From Nocardioides renjunii (lineage in GTDB: Bacteria > Actinomycetota > Actinomycetes > Propionibacteriales > Nocardioidaceae): a stretch of DNA of 64,000 nt. Position 1 is the first letter of the stretch. The number at the start of each line of letters is the position of its first letter. Shown here piece by piece: positions 1-7,521 of the stretch. The position numbers and the translations under genes are program-made. The notes under the pieces were generated by a model. It had not been told where the DNA came from. It worked only from the letters and a program-made list of their open reading frames with translations, and did no database searches. The stretch lies in assembly GCF_034661175.1 (NCBI RefSeq), contig NZ_CP141058.1:4092001-4156000 (forward strand), written 5' to 3'.

Positions 1-759
1 ACCCGGCTGCTCGAGCACGTCGGCGAGGACCAGTGGGCCACGCCGACCGACCTGCCCGGCTGGGACGTGCACGCCGTCGCGGCGCACACCGCCCACCTCG
101 AGGCGCTCCTCGCGGGGCGCGACCACGACGAGGTCGAGATCGGCGAGGCGCCGCACGCGCACGGCTCCATGGGCCGCTTCACCGAGCAGGGGGTGGCCGC
201 GCGCCGCTCCCACGACCCGGACGCGTTGATCACCGAGATCCGCGAGTCGACGACCGCCCGCCACACCCAGCTCCTCGCGGACCCGCCGACCGACGCCTCG
301 GCGCCGGCGCCCGGTGCCTTCGGCGCGATCGGCTGGACCACGGGCCTGCTGCTGCGCAACCGCCCGCTCGACGTGTGGATGCACGAGCAGGACGTCCGCC
401 GCGCCCTGGACCTGCCCGGCAACCTCGACTCGGCGCCGGCGCGGCACGCGACCGACTACCTCATGGAGAGCCTCCCCTACGTCGTCGCCAAGCGCGCCGG
501 GGCGCCGGCGGGCAGCGCCGTACGGCTCCTGGTCGTCGGGCACGACCCGGTGACCGTGGTGGTGGGCGACGACGGCCGGGGGCGTGCGGCCGGCGCGGAC
601 GAGACGCACGCGGCGCCGACCGCGACGCTGGCGATGGACCAGGAGACCTTCGTCGTCCTGGCCGGCGGTCGCCGACCGGCCGCACCCGGCCGCGTGGAGG
701 TCACGGGGGACCGCGCGCTCGGCGAGCGGGTGCTCGCCTCGATGCGGGTGACGCCGTGA
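1..759 (+). CDS. maleylpyruvate isomerase family (mycothiol-dependent-type) protein, 5' truncated by window
   Basis: The reading frame is open from the first base, so the start lies outside the window. The first visible residues contain LPGWDVHAV, the helix typical of the DinB-like N-terminal domain of mycothiol-dependent maleylpyruvate isomerase-type proteins, including the His usually used for metal binding. A C-terminal SCP2-like domain follows, ending at VLASMRVTP. Known members bind a divalent metal and use mycothiol as cofactor; the substrate of this one cannot be told. The TGA stop overlaps the GTG of the next gene (GTGA), implying translational coupling with the short-chain dehydrogenase. 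The family assignment is good; the specific reaction is unknown. Confidence 0.8.
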   Translation, partial: TRLLEHVGEDQWATPTDLPGWDVHAVAAHTAHLEALLAGRDHDEVEIGEAPHAHGSMGRFTEQGVAARRSHDPDALITEIRESTTARHTQLLADPPTDASAPAPGAFGAIGWTTGLLLRNRPLDVWMHEQDVRRALDLPGNLDSAPARHATDYLMESLPYVVAKRAGAPAGSAVRLLVVGHDPVTVVVGDDGRGRAAGADETHAAPTATLAMDQETFVVLAGGRRPAAPGRVEVTGDRALGERVLASMRVTP

Positions 760-1690
760 GCGCGGGCTGGACCCCGGCCGACGTGGGCGACCAGACCGGT
801 CGCAGCGCCCTGGTCACCGGGCCGACGCTGGGCGGGCTGGGCTTCCACACCGCGCTCGGGCTGGCGCGCCACGGTGCCCGCGTGACGCTCGCGGGACGTA
901 CGCCGGCCAAGCTCGACGCCGCGGCCGAGGCGATCACCGCCGAGGTGCCGGGCGCCGCCCTCGACACCCTCCTGGTCGACCTGTCCGACCTCGAGTCGGT
1001 CCGTGCCGCCGGCCGCGACGCCGCCCGGCTGGGACCGATCCACATCCTCGTCAACAACGCCGGCATCATGGCCAGCCCCTACCGCCGCACCCCGGACGGG
1101 CTGGAGTCGCAGATGGCGACCAACCACTTCGGCCCCTTCCTCCTCACCGGCCTGCTCCTCGACCAGCTCACCGCTTCCGGCGACGGCCGCGTCGTCACCC
1201 TCTCCTCGCAGATGCACCGCCTCGCCCGGTCGGCTCCCCTGGCTGACCCCCACGCGCGCCGGCGCCACAGCCGGTGGCGCGTCTACGCCCAGACCAAGCT
1301 CGCCAACCTGCTCTTCACCTTCGAGCTCGACCGGCGCCTGCGTCGGGCTGCGCTGCCGGTCACCGCACTGGCCGCGCATCCGGTCTCGCCGGCACCCACC
1401 TCGCCGTCAACGGCCAGCTCGGCACCACGCAGGGGCGACGCGCCGCCATCCTCGACGCCGCGGTCAAGGCGGTCTCGCAGTCGGCCGAGGCCGGCGCGTG
1501 GCCGACCCTCATGGCCGCCACCGCCGACCTGCCGGGAGGGACCTACGTCGGCCCCGGCGGTCCCGGGCAGGCCAGCGGCCCGCCGCAGGTCGTCGACACC
1601 ACGGCGCTGGCGCGCGACGAGATGGCCCAGCGCCGGCTGTGGGAGACGAGCGAGGAGACCGTCGGCCTGGCCTGGCCGGCGCGCGGCTAG
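756..1690 (+). pseudogene. short-chain dehydrogenase/reductase, interrupted by a one-base frameshift near 1380-1383
   Basis: A GTG start at 756 overlaps the upstream stop. The N-terminal half is a clear NAD(P)-dependent SDR: nucleotide loop TGPTLGGLG, NNAG, catalytic Ser in VTLSSQ, and YAQTK as the YxxxK pair. The frame is lost after ALAAHP near 1380. The expected continuation (GLAGTHLAVNGQ, then GGTYVGPGG) resumes one frame over and runs to the TAG at 1688-1690. CCGGTC reads as a G lost from CCGGGTC. The C-terminal part is intact and well preserved, so this is either a very recent mutation or a sequencing error. With the G restored the protein would be about 311 aa. The last four bases (CTAG) are shared with the stop of the opposing gene. 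Confidence 0.75.
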
Positions 1691-3204
1691 CGGCGGTCGC
1701 GCACGCGGACCAGGCCGGCCATGGTGCCGAGCCAGGCCGACCCCTCGGATCCGACCAGGACCTCGGAGCCGTTGCTGCCGGCGAGCAGCCCGGTGCCGGT
1801 GCGCACGCTCCACATGCTGCGGCCCGACTCGGCGTCGACGGCGGTGAGGTACCACGCGCTCACCCCGGCGAGGGAGGGCCGCTTGGTCCAGGCGTAGAGC
1901 AGCCCGGTGGGCCAGCTGGCCGTCGCGCCCGAGCTCGGCGAGACGGCGTCGCTCGTCCACCGCAGCGCGCAGCCGTCGGCCGCCAGGTCGACGCGGGCGA
2001 GGCCGGGGCTGCCGGTGAACCCGAGCAGCGTGCTGCGGGGCGAGGACCAGCCGTGGTTGTTGGCGACGACGACGCCGCTCGCCAGCGGGGCCAGCGTGCT
2101 GTCGGTGGCGCCGCCCCCCTCCTCGAAGACCGGCTGGCGGCACAGCGTCCGGCCGTCGTCGCGCGCGAGGAACAGCACGCCGAGCCGGTCCTCGGCTGTG
2201 TCGGTGATCGCGACCGCGCCGCCCGGTCCGGCGGCGCCGACCGGGACCGGCGCGGAGCCGCTCGAGCCGTCGTACGCCGTGCGCCACACGGGCTGCGGCG
2301 TGCCGTCCGGGCCGGCGGCCAACCGGTGCAGCGCGGCGTCGGTGACGACGTAGACGCCGCCCGCCTCGTCGACGGCGATGTCGCGGCGCACCTCCTCGCC
2401 GAGGTCGGTCACGGCGACCCGTCCGGTGTCGGCGGCGATGGTGCCGACGAGGCCACGCCGGGATACCCACCACAACCGGCCCGACCAGTCCGGGGCCAGC
2501 GCGACCAGGCAGTCGCGGTCGGGCACGTAGGGCCGGAGGTCCCAGGTGGTGGGCTCCCCGAGCCCCGGCTCGCCCTCCTCCGTCCGGGTCGGGACCGCCA
2601 GCACCCGGCGGTCGGCGGTCGCGACGACGGCCCGGTCGGCGGCGTCGAGGTAGAAGGCGTCCTCCCCGCACGCCGACCCGTCGCTCCGCGCGGGCAGCTC
2701 GCGCGTCCCGGTCGGCCGCAGCGTCTCGGGGTCCACCAGCCGCAGGTTGCTGCCCGACCGGGTCGAGCACAGCGCCACGAGGGCGTCGGTGGAGGCGACC
2801 TCGAGGCGCCCGCAGCGCTCGAGCCCCAGCCACGCGGTCTCGACCTCCGGCTGGAGGCCGAGCGGCCCGGGGCGCTGGAGCGGGCTGCCGGCGGCGCGGT
2901 GCGGGTGGGACGGGGTCTCGGCGACGACCGGGCGCGGCATGGCCGGACGACCGACGTACGACGGTCCCGCCCAGGCGCCCGGTGCCGGCGGGACCGGCAG
3001 CCGGCCGTCGGGCACGGCCACGACGACGCCCCCGAGGACGACCACCGCACCCGTCACCCAGGCGGTGGTCCGGCGGTCGAGGAAGGTCCGGTCCTGCACC
3101 CACCAGCGGACCCGCGGCACGCAGAGCGTCGCGGCCGCGGCGACCAGCACGACCGGCCCCCAGGCCATCCAGAGCAGGAGCAGCACACCGACCAGCCAGA
3201 CCAC
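1687..3204 (-). CDS. membrane-anchored PQQ-like beta-propeller protein
   Basis: 505 aa with a GTG start. Two hydrophobic segments lie near residues 3-28 and 48-65, followed by a Pro-rich linker and a long domain of repeated blades with phrases such as VDPETLRPTGTREL and VDAESGRSMWSVRTGTG. These are typical of PQQ-type/WD-like propellers that present a binding surface outside the membrane. No PQQ or catalytic residues can be assigned, so a scaffold or sensor role is as likely as an enzyme. A TAGAGT box lies 6 bases before the GTG, suggesting a leaderless transcript. The stop overlaps the SDR stop convergently at CTAG. The fold is inferred from repeat style; function unknown. Confidence 0.65.
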   Translation of the reverse strand: MVWLVGVLLLLWMAWGPVVLVAAAATLCVPRVRWWVQDRTFLDRRTTAWVTGAVVVLGGVVVAVPDGRLPVPPAPGAWAGPSYVGRPAMPRPVVAETPSHPHRAAGSPLQRPGPLGLQPEVETAWLGLERCGRLEVASTDALVALCSTRSGSNLRLVDPETLRPTGTRELPARSDGSACGEDAFYLDAADRAVVATADRRVLAVPTRTEEGEPGLGEPTTWDLRPYVPDRDCLVALAPDWSGRLWWVSRRGLVGTIAADTGRVAVTDLGEEVRRDIAVDEAGGVYVVTDAALHRLAAGPDGTPQPVWRTAYDGSSGSAPVPVGAAGPGGAVAITDTAEDRLGVLFLARDDGRTLCRQPVFEEGGGATDSTLAPLASGVVVANNHGWSSPRSTLLGFTGSPGLARVDLAADGCALRWTSDAVSPSSGATASWPTGLLYAWTKRPSLAGVSAWYLTAVDAESGRSMWSVRTGTGLLAGSNGSEVLVGSEGSAWLGTMAGLVRVRDRR

Positions 3205-3210
3205 CGGGCG

Positions 3211-3216
3211 ACTCTA
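3211..3216 (-). promoter_or_regulatory. leaderless -10 box (TAGAGT) for the beta-propeller gene
   Basis: Read on the minus strand, TAGAGT is followed by six bases and then the GTG start at 3204. This places transcription initiation at or next to the start codon. The same spacing recurs at many genes in this window. Confidence 0.5.
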
Positions 3217-3258
3217 GGTGAGCGCGCCGCCCGGCCCGGGGAGGCGCCCCGGCGGCTC

Positions 3259-3522
3259 TCAGTCGCTGGCGGCGCGAGGCCTCGGGGCCGTGATGGTGAC
3301 GTCGGCGAACGTCCCGTGCCCCTCGCCGTGGCGCAGGAAGATGCGCGCCCGACGTGGTGCCGGGACGCGGTGCGTCGGGGCGTCGTGGAGCGAGATCACC
3401 TGCGCGTCGGTGCCCGAGCGGGGCTCCCGCGCGACCAGCGACCCGGTGAACTGCTCGAGGTACCTGATCCGTCCGGCGAGGTCCCCCAGGTCCCCGACCC
3501 GGTCGTCGTCCCTGTCCTTCAT
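3259..3522 (-). CDS. small hypothetical protein (87 aa)
   Basis: ATG start preceded by a strong GAGGAGGAG ribosome-binding site at the right distance. The product is charged and soluble, beginning MKDRDDDRVGDLGDLAGRI, with no signal peptide or membrane segment. I recognise no family. Third-position GC is high as in neighbouring genes, and together with the ribosome-binding site this argues that it is real. It stands alone between the propeller gene and a region of small ORFs. Confidence 0.5.
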   Translation of the reverse strand: MKDRDDDRVGDLGDLAGRIRYLEQFTGSLVAREPRSGTDAQVISLHDAPTHRVPAPRRARIFLRHGEGHGTFADVTITAPRPRAASD

Positions 3523-3685
3523 GGCGGACTCCTCCTCGGCACCCGGCGATCCCCCACGGACCGCCTGACGACGAGGCTAGGAGCACGCGCCGCGGGTTTC
3601 CTTTACTCGGGAGACCCTGCGGGAAGTCTTCGAGAGACGGTCCAGACCGGGCCGCCGCTCGAAGCTCCCTGCGTCAGGCGCCCCG
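3523..3685. other. intergenic region without a confident gene
   Basis: This spacer carries the ribosome-binding site and presumably the promoter of the 87-aa gene on the minus strand. It contains a relatively AT-rich patch (GGTTTCCTTTACT near 3596-3608) and a short direct repeat CGTCAGGCGCC near 3672-3690. I see no RNA gene. Confidence 0.3.
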
Positions 3686-3823
3686 TCAGGCGCCCGCCTG
3701 GCGGGCCCCTGTGCCCGAGTCGGCGGACGGCCGCGGACGCGGCAGCGACGGCTGGAGGCCGCCGGGCCGCACGTCGGCGCGCACGTCGTACGCGCCCTGC
3801 TCCACCGAACCGATGCGGATCAT
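3686..3823 (-). CDS. possible small protein (45 aa), translationally coupled to an upstream short peptide
   Basis: An ATG at 3823 opens a 45-codon frame beginning MIRIGSVEQGAYDVRADVR. Its start overlaps the TGA of an upstream 17-codon frame (ATGA). The product is basic and Pro/Arg-rich at the end, with no recognised domain. Support comes from the coupling geometry and the strong ribosome-binding site of the leader ORF; there is no homology I can name. It could be chance in high-GC DNA. Confidence 0.25.
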   Translation of the reverse strand: MIRIGSVEQGAYDVRADVRPGGLQPSLPRPRPSADSGTGARQAGA

Positions 3824-3873
3824 CGTCCGGCCCCTGTCACCCTGGTCGTGCTGGTGGTCATGCTCGTGCTCAT
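3820..3873 (-). CDS. possible 17-codon leader peptide
   Basis: ATG at 3873 preceded by GGGGGAG, a strong ribosome-binding site. The short Thr/Ser-rich frame (MSTSMTTSTTRVTGAGR) ends in a TGA that overlaps the next ATG. It could be a leader that couples translation of the 45-codon frame. No family is known. Confidence 0.2.
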   Translation of the reverse strand: MSTSMTTSTTRVTGAGR

Positions 3874-4022
3874 CTCTCCCCCATGTGCTCCCTGTCACGA
3901 TCAAGGATGCTCCCGTACCCGTCCTGATACATCCGTACATCTACGGAGGTCCAGACCAGCGGTTTCCACGGCGTCACGGGTGTGGCACGACGAGATCAGT
4001 GGTTCAGACGAGCGGTCTGCAC
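3874..4022. other. intergenic region downstream of the ABC importer operon
   Basis: No gene is seen. The stretch is less GC-rich than its surroundings and contains a small inverted repeat, CCGTA-CATC-TACGG, near 3932-3945. This could form a weak stem at the 3' side of the importer operon or belong to the promoter of the small ORFs. There is no T-tract. Confidence 0.25.
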
Positions 4023-4802
4023 TCAGCTCGGCGGGACGACCGGCTCCTCGGCCTTCACCTCGGACACCGAGCCGCCGAAGTACATCTGGGCCAGCTCGGG
4101 GTCGTTCAGCACGGCGGCGGCGGGACGCTGGGTGATCACCCGGCCGCTCTCCATCACGATGCCGTCGGTGGCCATCCGCATGCCGAACCGGACGTTCTGC
4201 TCGACGAGGAGGATCGTCTTGCCGCTGTCGGACAGCAGCATCACCGAGTCGTAGAGGACCTGCAACGACTTGGGGTCGAGTCCGAGCGACGGCTCGTCGA
4301 GGAGCAGCAGGACGGGGTCGAGCATGAGCGACCGGGCGAACTCCACCATCCGCCGCTGGCCGCCCGACAGGTTGCCGGCGTTGTCGGCGGACCGGTCGGC
4401 CACGATCGGGAACATGGAGGCGACCATGTCGTAGCGCTGCCGGACGAGCGCCTTGTCGCGGCGGATGATGTAGGCACCGAGCAGCACGTTCTCGCGCACC
4501 GACATCGACGGGAAGAGGGCGTTGGACTGCGGCACCTGGGAGATGCCGAGCTCGAGGATCTGGGCCGCGGACCGTGCGTGGATGGGCTCGCCGTCGAGGT
4601 GGACCTCCCCGAGCCGCGGGGTGAGCAGCCCGCTGACGGTCTTGAGGACCGTCGACTTGCCGGCGCCGTTGGGCCCGACGATGCACGCCACCGAGCCCTT
4701 GGCGACCGAGATGTCGACGCCCTGCAGCACGTCGCCGCCTCCGTAGCCGGCGACGATGCCCTGCATGCGGAGCATCGGGTGTGCCGTGCCGGTGCCGGTC
4801 AT
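4023..4802 (-). CDS. ABC transporter ATP-binding protein, LivF type
   Basis: 259 aa. Walker A GPNGAGKST (about residues 42-50), signature LSGGQ, Walker B LLLLDEPSLGLDP, and the LivF-like end of the nucleotide-binding domain (LVEQNVRFG). It energises uptake of a branched-chain amino acid, amide or similar small polar substrate together with the fused permease-ATPase, LivH-like permease and lipoprotein upstream. Its ATG overlaps the stop of the upstream fusion gene (ATGA), and it is the last gene of the operon. The C-terminus carries a short acidic/proline tail. The family is certain; the substrate is not. Its location beside a catabolic island and under a LacI-type operator suggests a catabolic substrate rather than leucine. 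Confidence 0.9.
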   Translation of the reverse strand: MTGTGTAHPMLRMQGIVAGYGGGDVLQGVDISVAKGSVACIVGPNGAGKSTVLKTVSGLLTPRLGEVHLDGEPIHARSAAQILELGISQVPQSNALFPSMSVRENVLLGAYIIRRDKALVRQRYDMVASMFPIVADRSADNAGNLSGGQRRMVEFARSLMLDPVLLLLDEPSLGLDPKSLQVLYDSVMLLSDSGKTILLVEQNVRFGMRMATDGIVMESGRVITQRPAAAVLNDPELAQMYFGGSVSEVKAEEPVVPPS

Positions 4803-6640
4803 CGCCGGGCCTCCTCGATGTGGAAGTCCTCGCCGAGGTAGGCATCGATCACGGCGGGGTCGTTCTTGATCTGGTCGGCGGTGCCCGAGGCCATGGTCCT
4901 GCCCCGGCCCAGGACGTGCACCGGGTCGCACAGACCGAGCACGAAGGGCATGTTGTGCTCCACGATGAGGAACGTCTTGCCGTAGGAGTTGAGCTCGCGG
5001 ATCATCTCGCCCATCCGGTCGATGAGGACCGGGTTGATGCCGCCGGCGGGCTCGTCGAGCAGGATCAGCTTGGGGTCGAGCATGAGGACCTGCGCGAGCT
5101 CGACGAGCTTCTGCTGGCCGTAGGACAGCGCCTGTGCCCGCTGGTCGCGGAAGTCGCGCATACCCACGAACTCCAGCAGCTCCTCCGCCGCGCGGGCCTC
5201 GCTGCCGCTGACGGCGATCCTGCCGAGGCCGCGGAACGAGAACTCGGCCTGCGCGGCGACGACGTTCTCCAGGACCGTCATCTCGCGGAACAGCCGGGTG
5301 ATCTGGAACGTGCGGCCCAGGCCGCGGTGGGCCCGCTGCCACGAGCGCATCCCGTCGATCCGCTCGCCGTCGAGCACGATCTGGCCGCCGTCGGCGCGGA
5401 TGGTGTCGTCGATGAGGTTGAACAGCGTGGTCTTGCCCGAGCCGTTGGGCCCGATGAGGCCCGTGATGGAGCCCTCGGGCACGACGAGGCTCGCGCCGTC
5501 GACGGCCTTCACCCCGCCGAAGTGCTTGACCAGCCCGGTGACCTCGAGGAGGGGGCGGTCGGGGATCTCGCTGCGGTCGACGACCTGGACCCGGTCGGTG
5601 AGCGAGGCCAGGCTGCCGCCGGTGCCGATCCGGGCGCCGACCAGTCCGGCCTTGTTGCGGGTCCGCCGCCAGCTCAGCGCCGACTCGATCGCCGGGAGGA
5701 TGCCGCGCGGCAGGAAGATCACGACCAGCACCAGCAGCCCGCCGAAGAGGAACAGGCGCGCGTTGCCGCCACCGAAGCTGTTGTTGGCGATCTCGTTGAG
5801 CGGCTCGATGAGGAACGCACCGAGGACCGGGCCCCAGAGGGTGGCCTTCCCGCCGATGAGCATCGAGAGCACCAGCTGCACGCTGATGAGGATGCTGAAC
5901 ATGCCGCGGGGGTCGATGAAGGTCAGGTAGTAGCCGTAGATCGCGCCCGCCATGCCGACGAACACGGCGCTCGCCATGAAGGCGATGATCTTCTCGACGG
6001 GCAGGTTGATGCCGATGGTGGCGGCCTTGGTCTCGTCCTCGCGGATCGCGATGAGGCCCATGCCGAGCTTGGTGCGGCGGATCCACCACGTCATGAGGAG
6101 CTGGAGGCCGAGCACGGCCGCGAGGGCGTAGTAGAACGGCAGGTTGATGATGTCGCGGTCCCAGTCGGGCAGCGGCATGGTGAGGCCGGCGGTGCCGTTG
6201 GTGACCGAGACCCAGTTGACCGCGAACACCTGCACCAGGAAGAGGAACGCGACGGTGATGATCACGAACGCCGGTCCCGACGAGCGCAGGGAGACCAGGC
6301 CGAGCACCAGCGCGATCAGCGCCGCCACCACGCCGGCCACCGGGACCCAGAGCCAGACCGAGGTGTCGGGGTTGCGGGCGGCGAGCACCCCGATCGTGTA
6401 GCCACCGAGGCCGAGGAACGCCCCCTGGCCCAGGGAGATGTAGCCGGCGAAGCCGGAGATGATGTTGAGCCCGCTGGCGCCGATGGCGAAGACCAGCGAG
6501 AGGATGATCATGTTCTGGTAGTAGAGGTCCTCGGTCACGAGCGGGTAGACGAGGAGCGCGATCGCGGCGAGGAGCGCCACGGCGCGTCCCCACCACAGGG
6601 TCTGGGCCCACACCGGGGCGGGGGCAGGACTGCTGCTCAT
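4799..6640 (-). CDS. fused ABC permease-ATPase, LivM-LivG type
   Basis: 613 aa formed of two normally separate parts. Residues about 1-325 are a LivM-type permease with some eight to ten membrane segments and the family phrase GQGAFLGLGGYT. A linker of about 35 residues follows, then a LivG-type ATPase from about residue 362, with Walker A GPNGSGKTT near 400, LSYGQQ as signature and LILLDEPAGGINP as Walker B. Fusion fixes one LivM to one LivG, with LivH and LivF separate. The ATG at 6640 overlaps the LivH stop (ATGA) and its own stop overlaps LivF. No internal start with a good ribosome-binding site is evident at the junction, so the fusion looks real. Confidence 0.9.
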   Translation of the reverse strand: MSSSPAPAPVWAQTLWWGRAVALLAAIALLVYPLVTEDLYYQNMIILSLVFAIGASGLNIISGFAGYISLGQGAFLGLGGYTIGVLAARNPDTSVWLWVPVAGVVAALIALVLGLVSLRSSGPAFVIITVAFLFLVQVFAVNWVSVTNGTAGLTMPLPDWDRDIINLPFYYALAAVLGLQLLMTWWIRRTKLGMGLIAIREDETKAATIGINLPVEKIIAFMASAVFVGMAGAIYGYYLTFIDPRGMFSILISVQLVLSMLIGGKATLWGPVLGAFLIEPLNEIANNSFGGGNARLFLFGGLLVLVVIFLPRGILPAIESALSWRRTRNKAGLVGARIGTGGSLASLTDRVQVVDRSEIPDRPLLEVTGLVKHFGGVKAVDGASLVVPEGSITGLIGPNGSGKTTLFNLIDDTIRADGGQIVLDGERIDGMRSWQRAHRGLGRTFQITRLFREMTVLENVVAAQAEFSFRGLGRIAVSGSEARAAEELLEFVGMRDFRDQRAQALSYGQQKLVELAQVLMLDPKLILLDEPAGGINPVLIDRMGEMIRELNSYGKTFLIVEHNMPFVLGLCDPVHVLGRGRTMASGTADQIKNDPAVIDAYLGEDFHIEEARR

Positions 6641-7521
6641 GCGGCGACGGCGTCCTCTCTCAGTCGGGTCCCGAGCAGGCCCTGCGGGCGGATGAGCAGG
6701 ACGGCGAAGACGATGGCGTAGGGCACGGCGGTGGCCCAGGACGGCGAGACGTAGGTCGAGGTGAAGACCTCGGCGAGGCCGAAGAGGATCGCCCCGAGCA
6801 CGGCGCCGTTGAGGCTGCCGAGCCCGCCGAGGACGACGATGGCCAGCAGGCGGGCGATCCACTGGTAGTGCGAGCCCGGGACGAACGGGTAGAGCACGCC
6901 GGTGATGGCCCCGCCCGCGCCCGCGGCGGCGATGCCGATGGCGAAGACGAGGGCCGCGACCGACGCCGTGCGGATGCCGACGAGCTGGGCCGAGGACGGG
7001 TTGCTCGCCGCCGCCCGGATCGCGCGGCCCAGCCAGGTGCGGGTGAGCACGATCCAGAGCACGACCAGCACGGCGACGGCGATGAGGCCGCCGAAGACCT
7101 GCGCCTTGGGCAGGAAGATCCCGCCGATGGTGAACGACTCGTCGGCGTACGACGGCCGGATGGCGGTCGAGTTGTTCCCCCAGATCTCGCCCATCGCCCC
7201 CTCCAGCACCAGCGCCAGCCCGAAGGTCAGCAGCACGGTGGAGGCCATGGGCGCCGACCGGATCGGTGAGACGACGACCTTGTAGGTCGCCCAGCCGATC
7301 GCGAACACCAGCGGGGTGGTGATCACGATGGCCAGGAGCGGGTCGATGCCCACCACGTCCCACAGCGTGTAGGTGATGAAGGACGCGAGGACCAGGAACG
7401 CCCCGTGGGCGATGTTGATCACCTTCATCACCCCGAAGATCAGGGTCAGCCCGCTGGCCGCCAGGGCGTAGACGCCGCCCAGCAGCAGCCCGAGGACCAG
7501 GCTCTGGAGGAAGACGGTCAT
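6637..7521 (-). CDS. ABC transporter permease, LivH type
   Basis: 294 aa hydrophobic inner-membrane protein with about eight membrane segments. LivH hallmarks include LLLGGVYALAASGLTLIFGV at the N-terminus, NIAHGAFLVLASF, and GGLGSLNGAVLGA near the C-terminus. It pairs with the LivM half of the downstream fusion to form the transmembrane channel of the importer. The ATG at 7521 overlaps the stop of the substrate-binding lipoprotein gene (TGATG), and the stop overlaps the next ATG, so all four genes are tightly coupled. The family is certain and the substrate unknown. Confidence 0.9.
   Translation of the reverse strand: MTVFLQSLVLGLLLGGVYALAASGLTLIFGVMKVINIAHGAFLVLASFITYTLWDVVGIDPLLAIVITTPLVFAIGWATYKVVVSPIRSAPMASTVLLTFGLALVLEGAMGEIWGNNSTAIRPSYADESFTIGGIFLPKAQVFGGLIAVAVLVVLWIVLTRTWLGRAIRAAASNPSSAQLVGIRTASVAALVFAIGIAAAGAGGAITGVLYPFVPGSHYQWIARLLAIVVLGGLGSLNGAVLGAILFGLAEVFTSTYVSPSWATAVPYAIVFAVLLIRPQGLLGTRLREDAVAA

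Noticed and set aside
3690..3710. GCCCGCC-T-GGCGGGC as a terminator
   Set aside because: The perfect 7-1-7 palindrome lies inside the possible 45-codon frame and has no T-tract. In such GC-rich DNA this alone is weak evidence.
1003..3927. 974-codon open frame on the plus strand opposite the beta-propeller gene
   Set aside because: Translation is low-complexity Arg/Pro/Gly/Val with no domain. The opposing frame has membrane segments, blade-like repeats and a leaderless promoter, so this is a high-GC shadow.
4781..6721. 646-codon plus-strand frame opposite the ABC importer
   Set aside because: Composition rich in Asp/Glu/His/Val without motifs; the minus strand carries unmistakable Walker, signature and permease motifs with coupled starts and stops.
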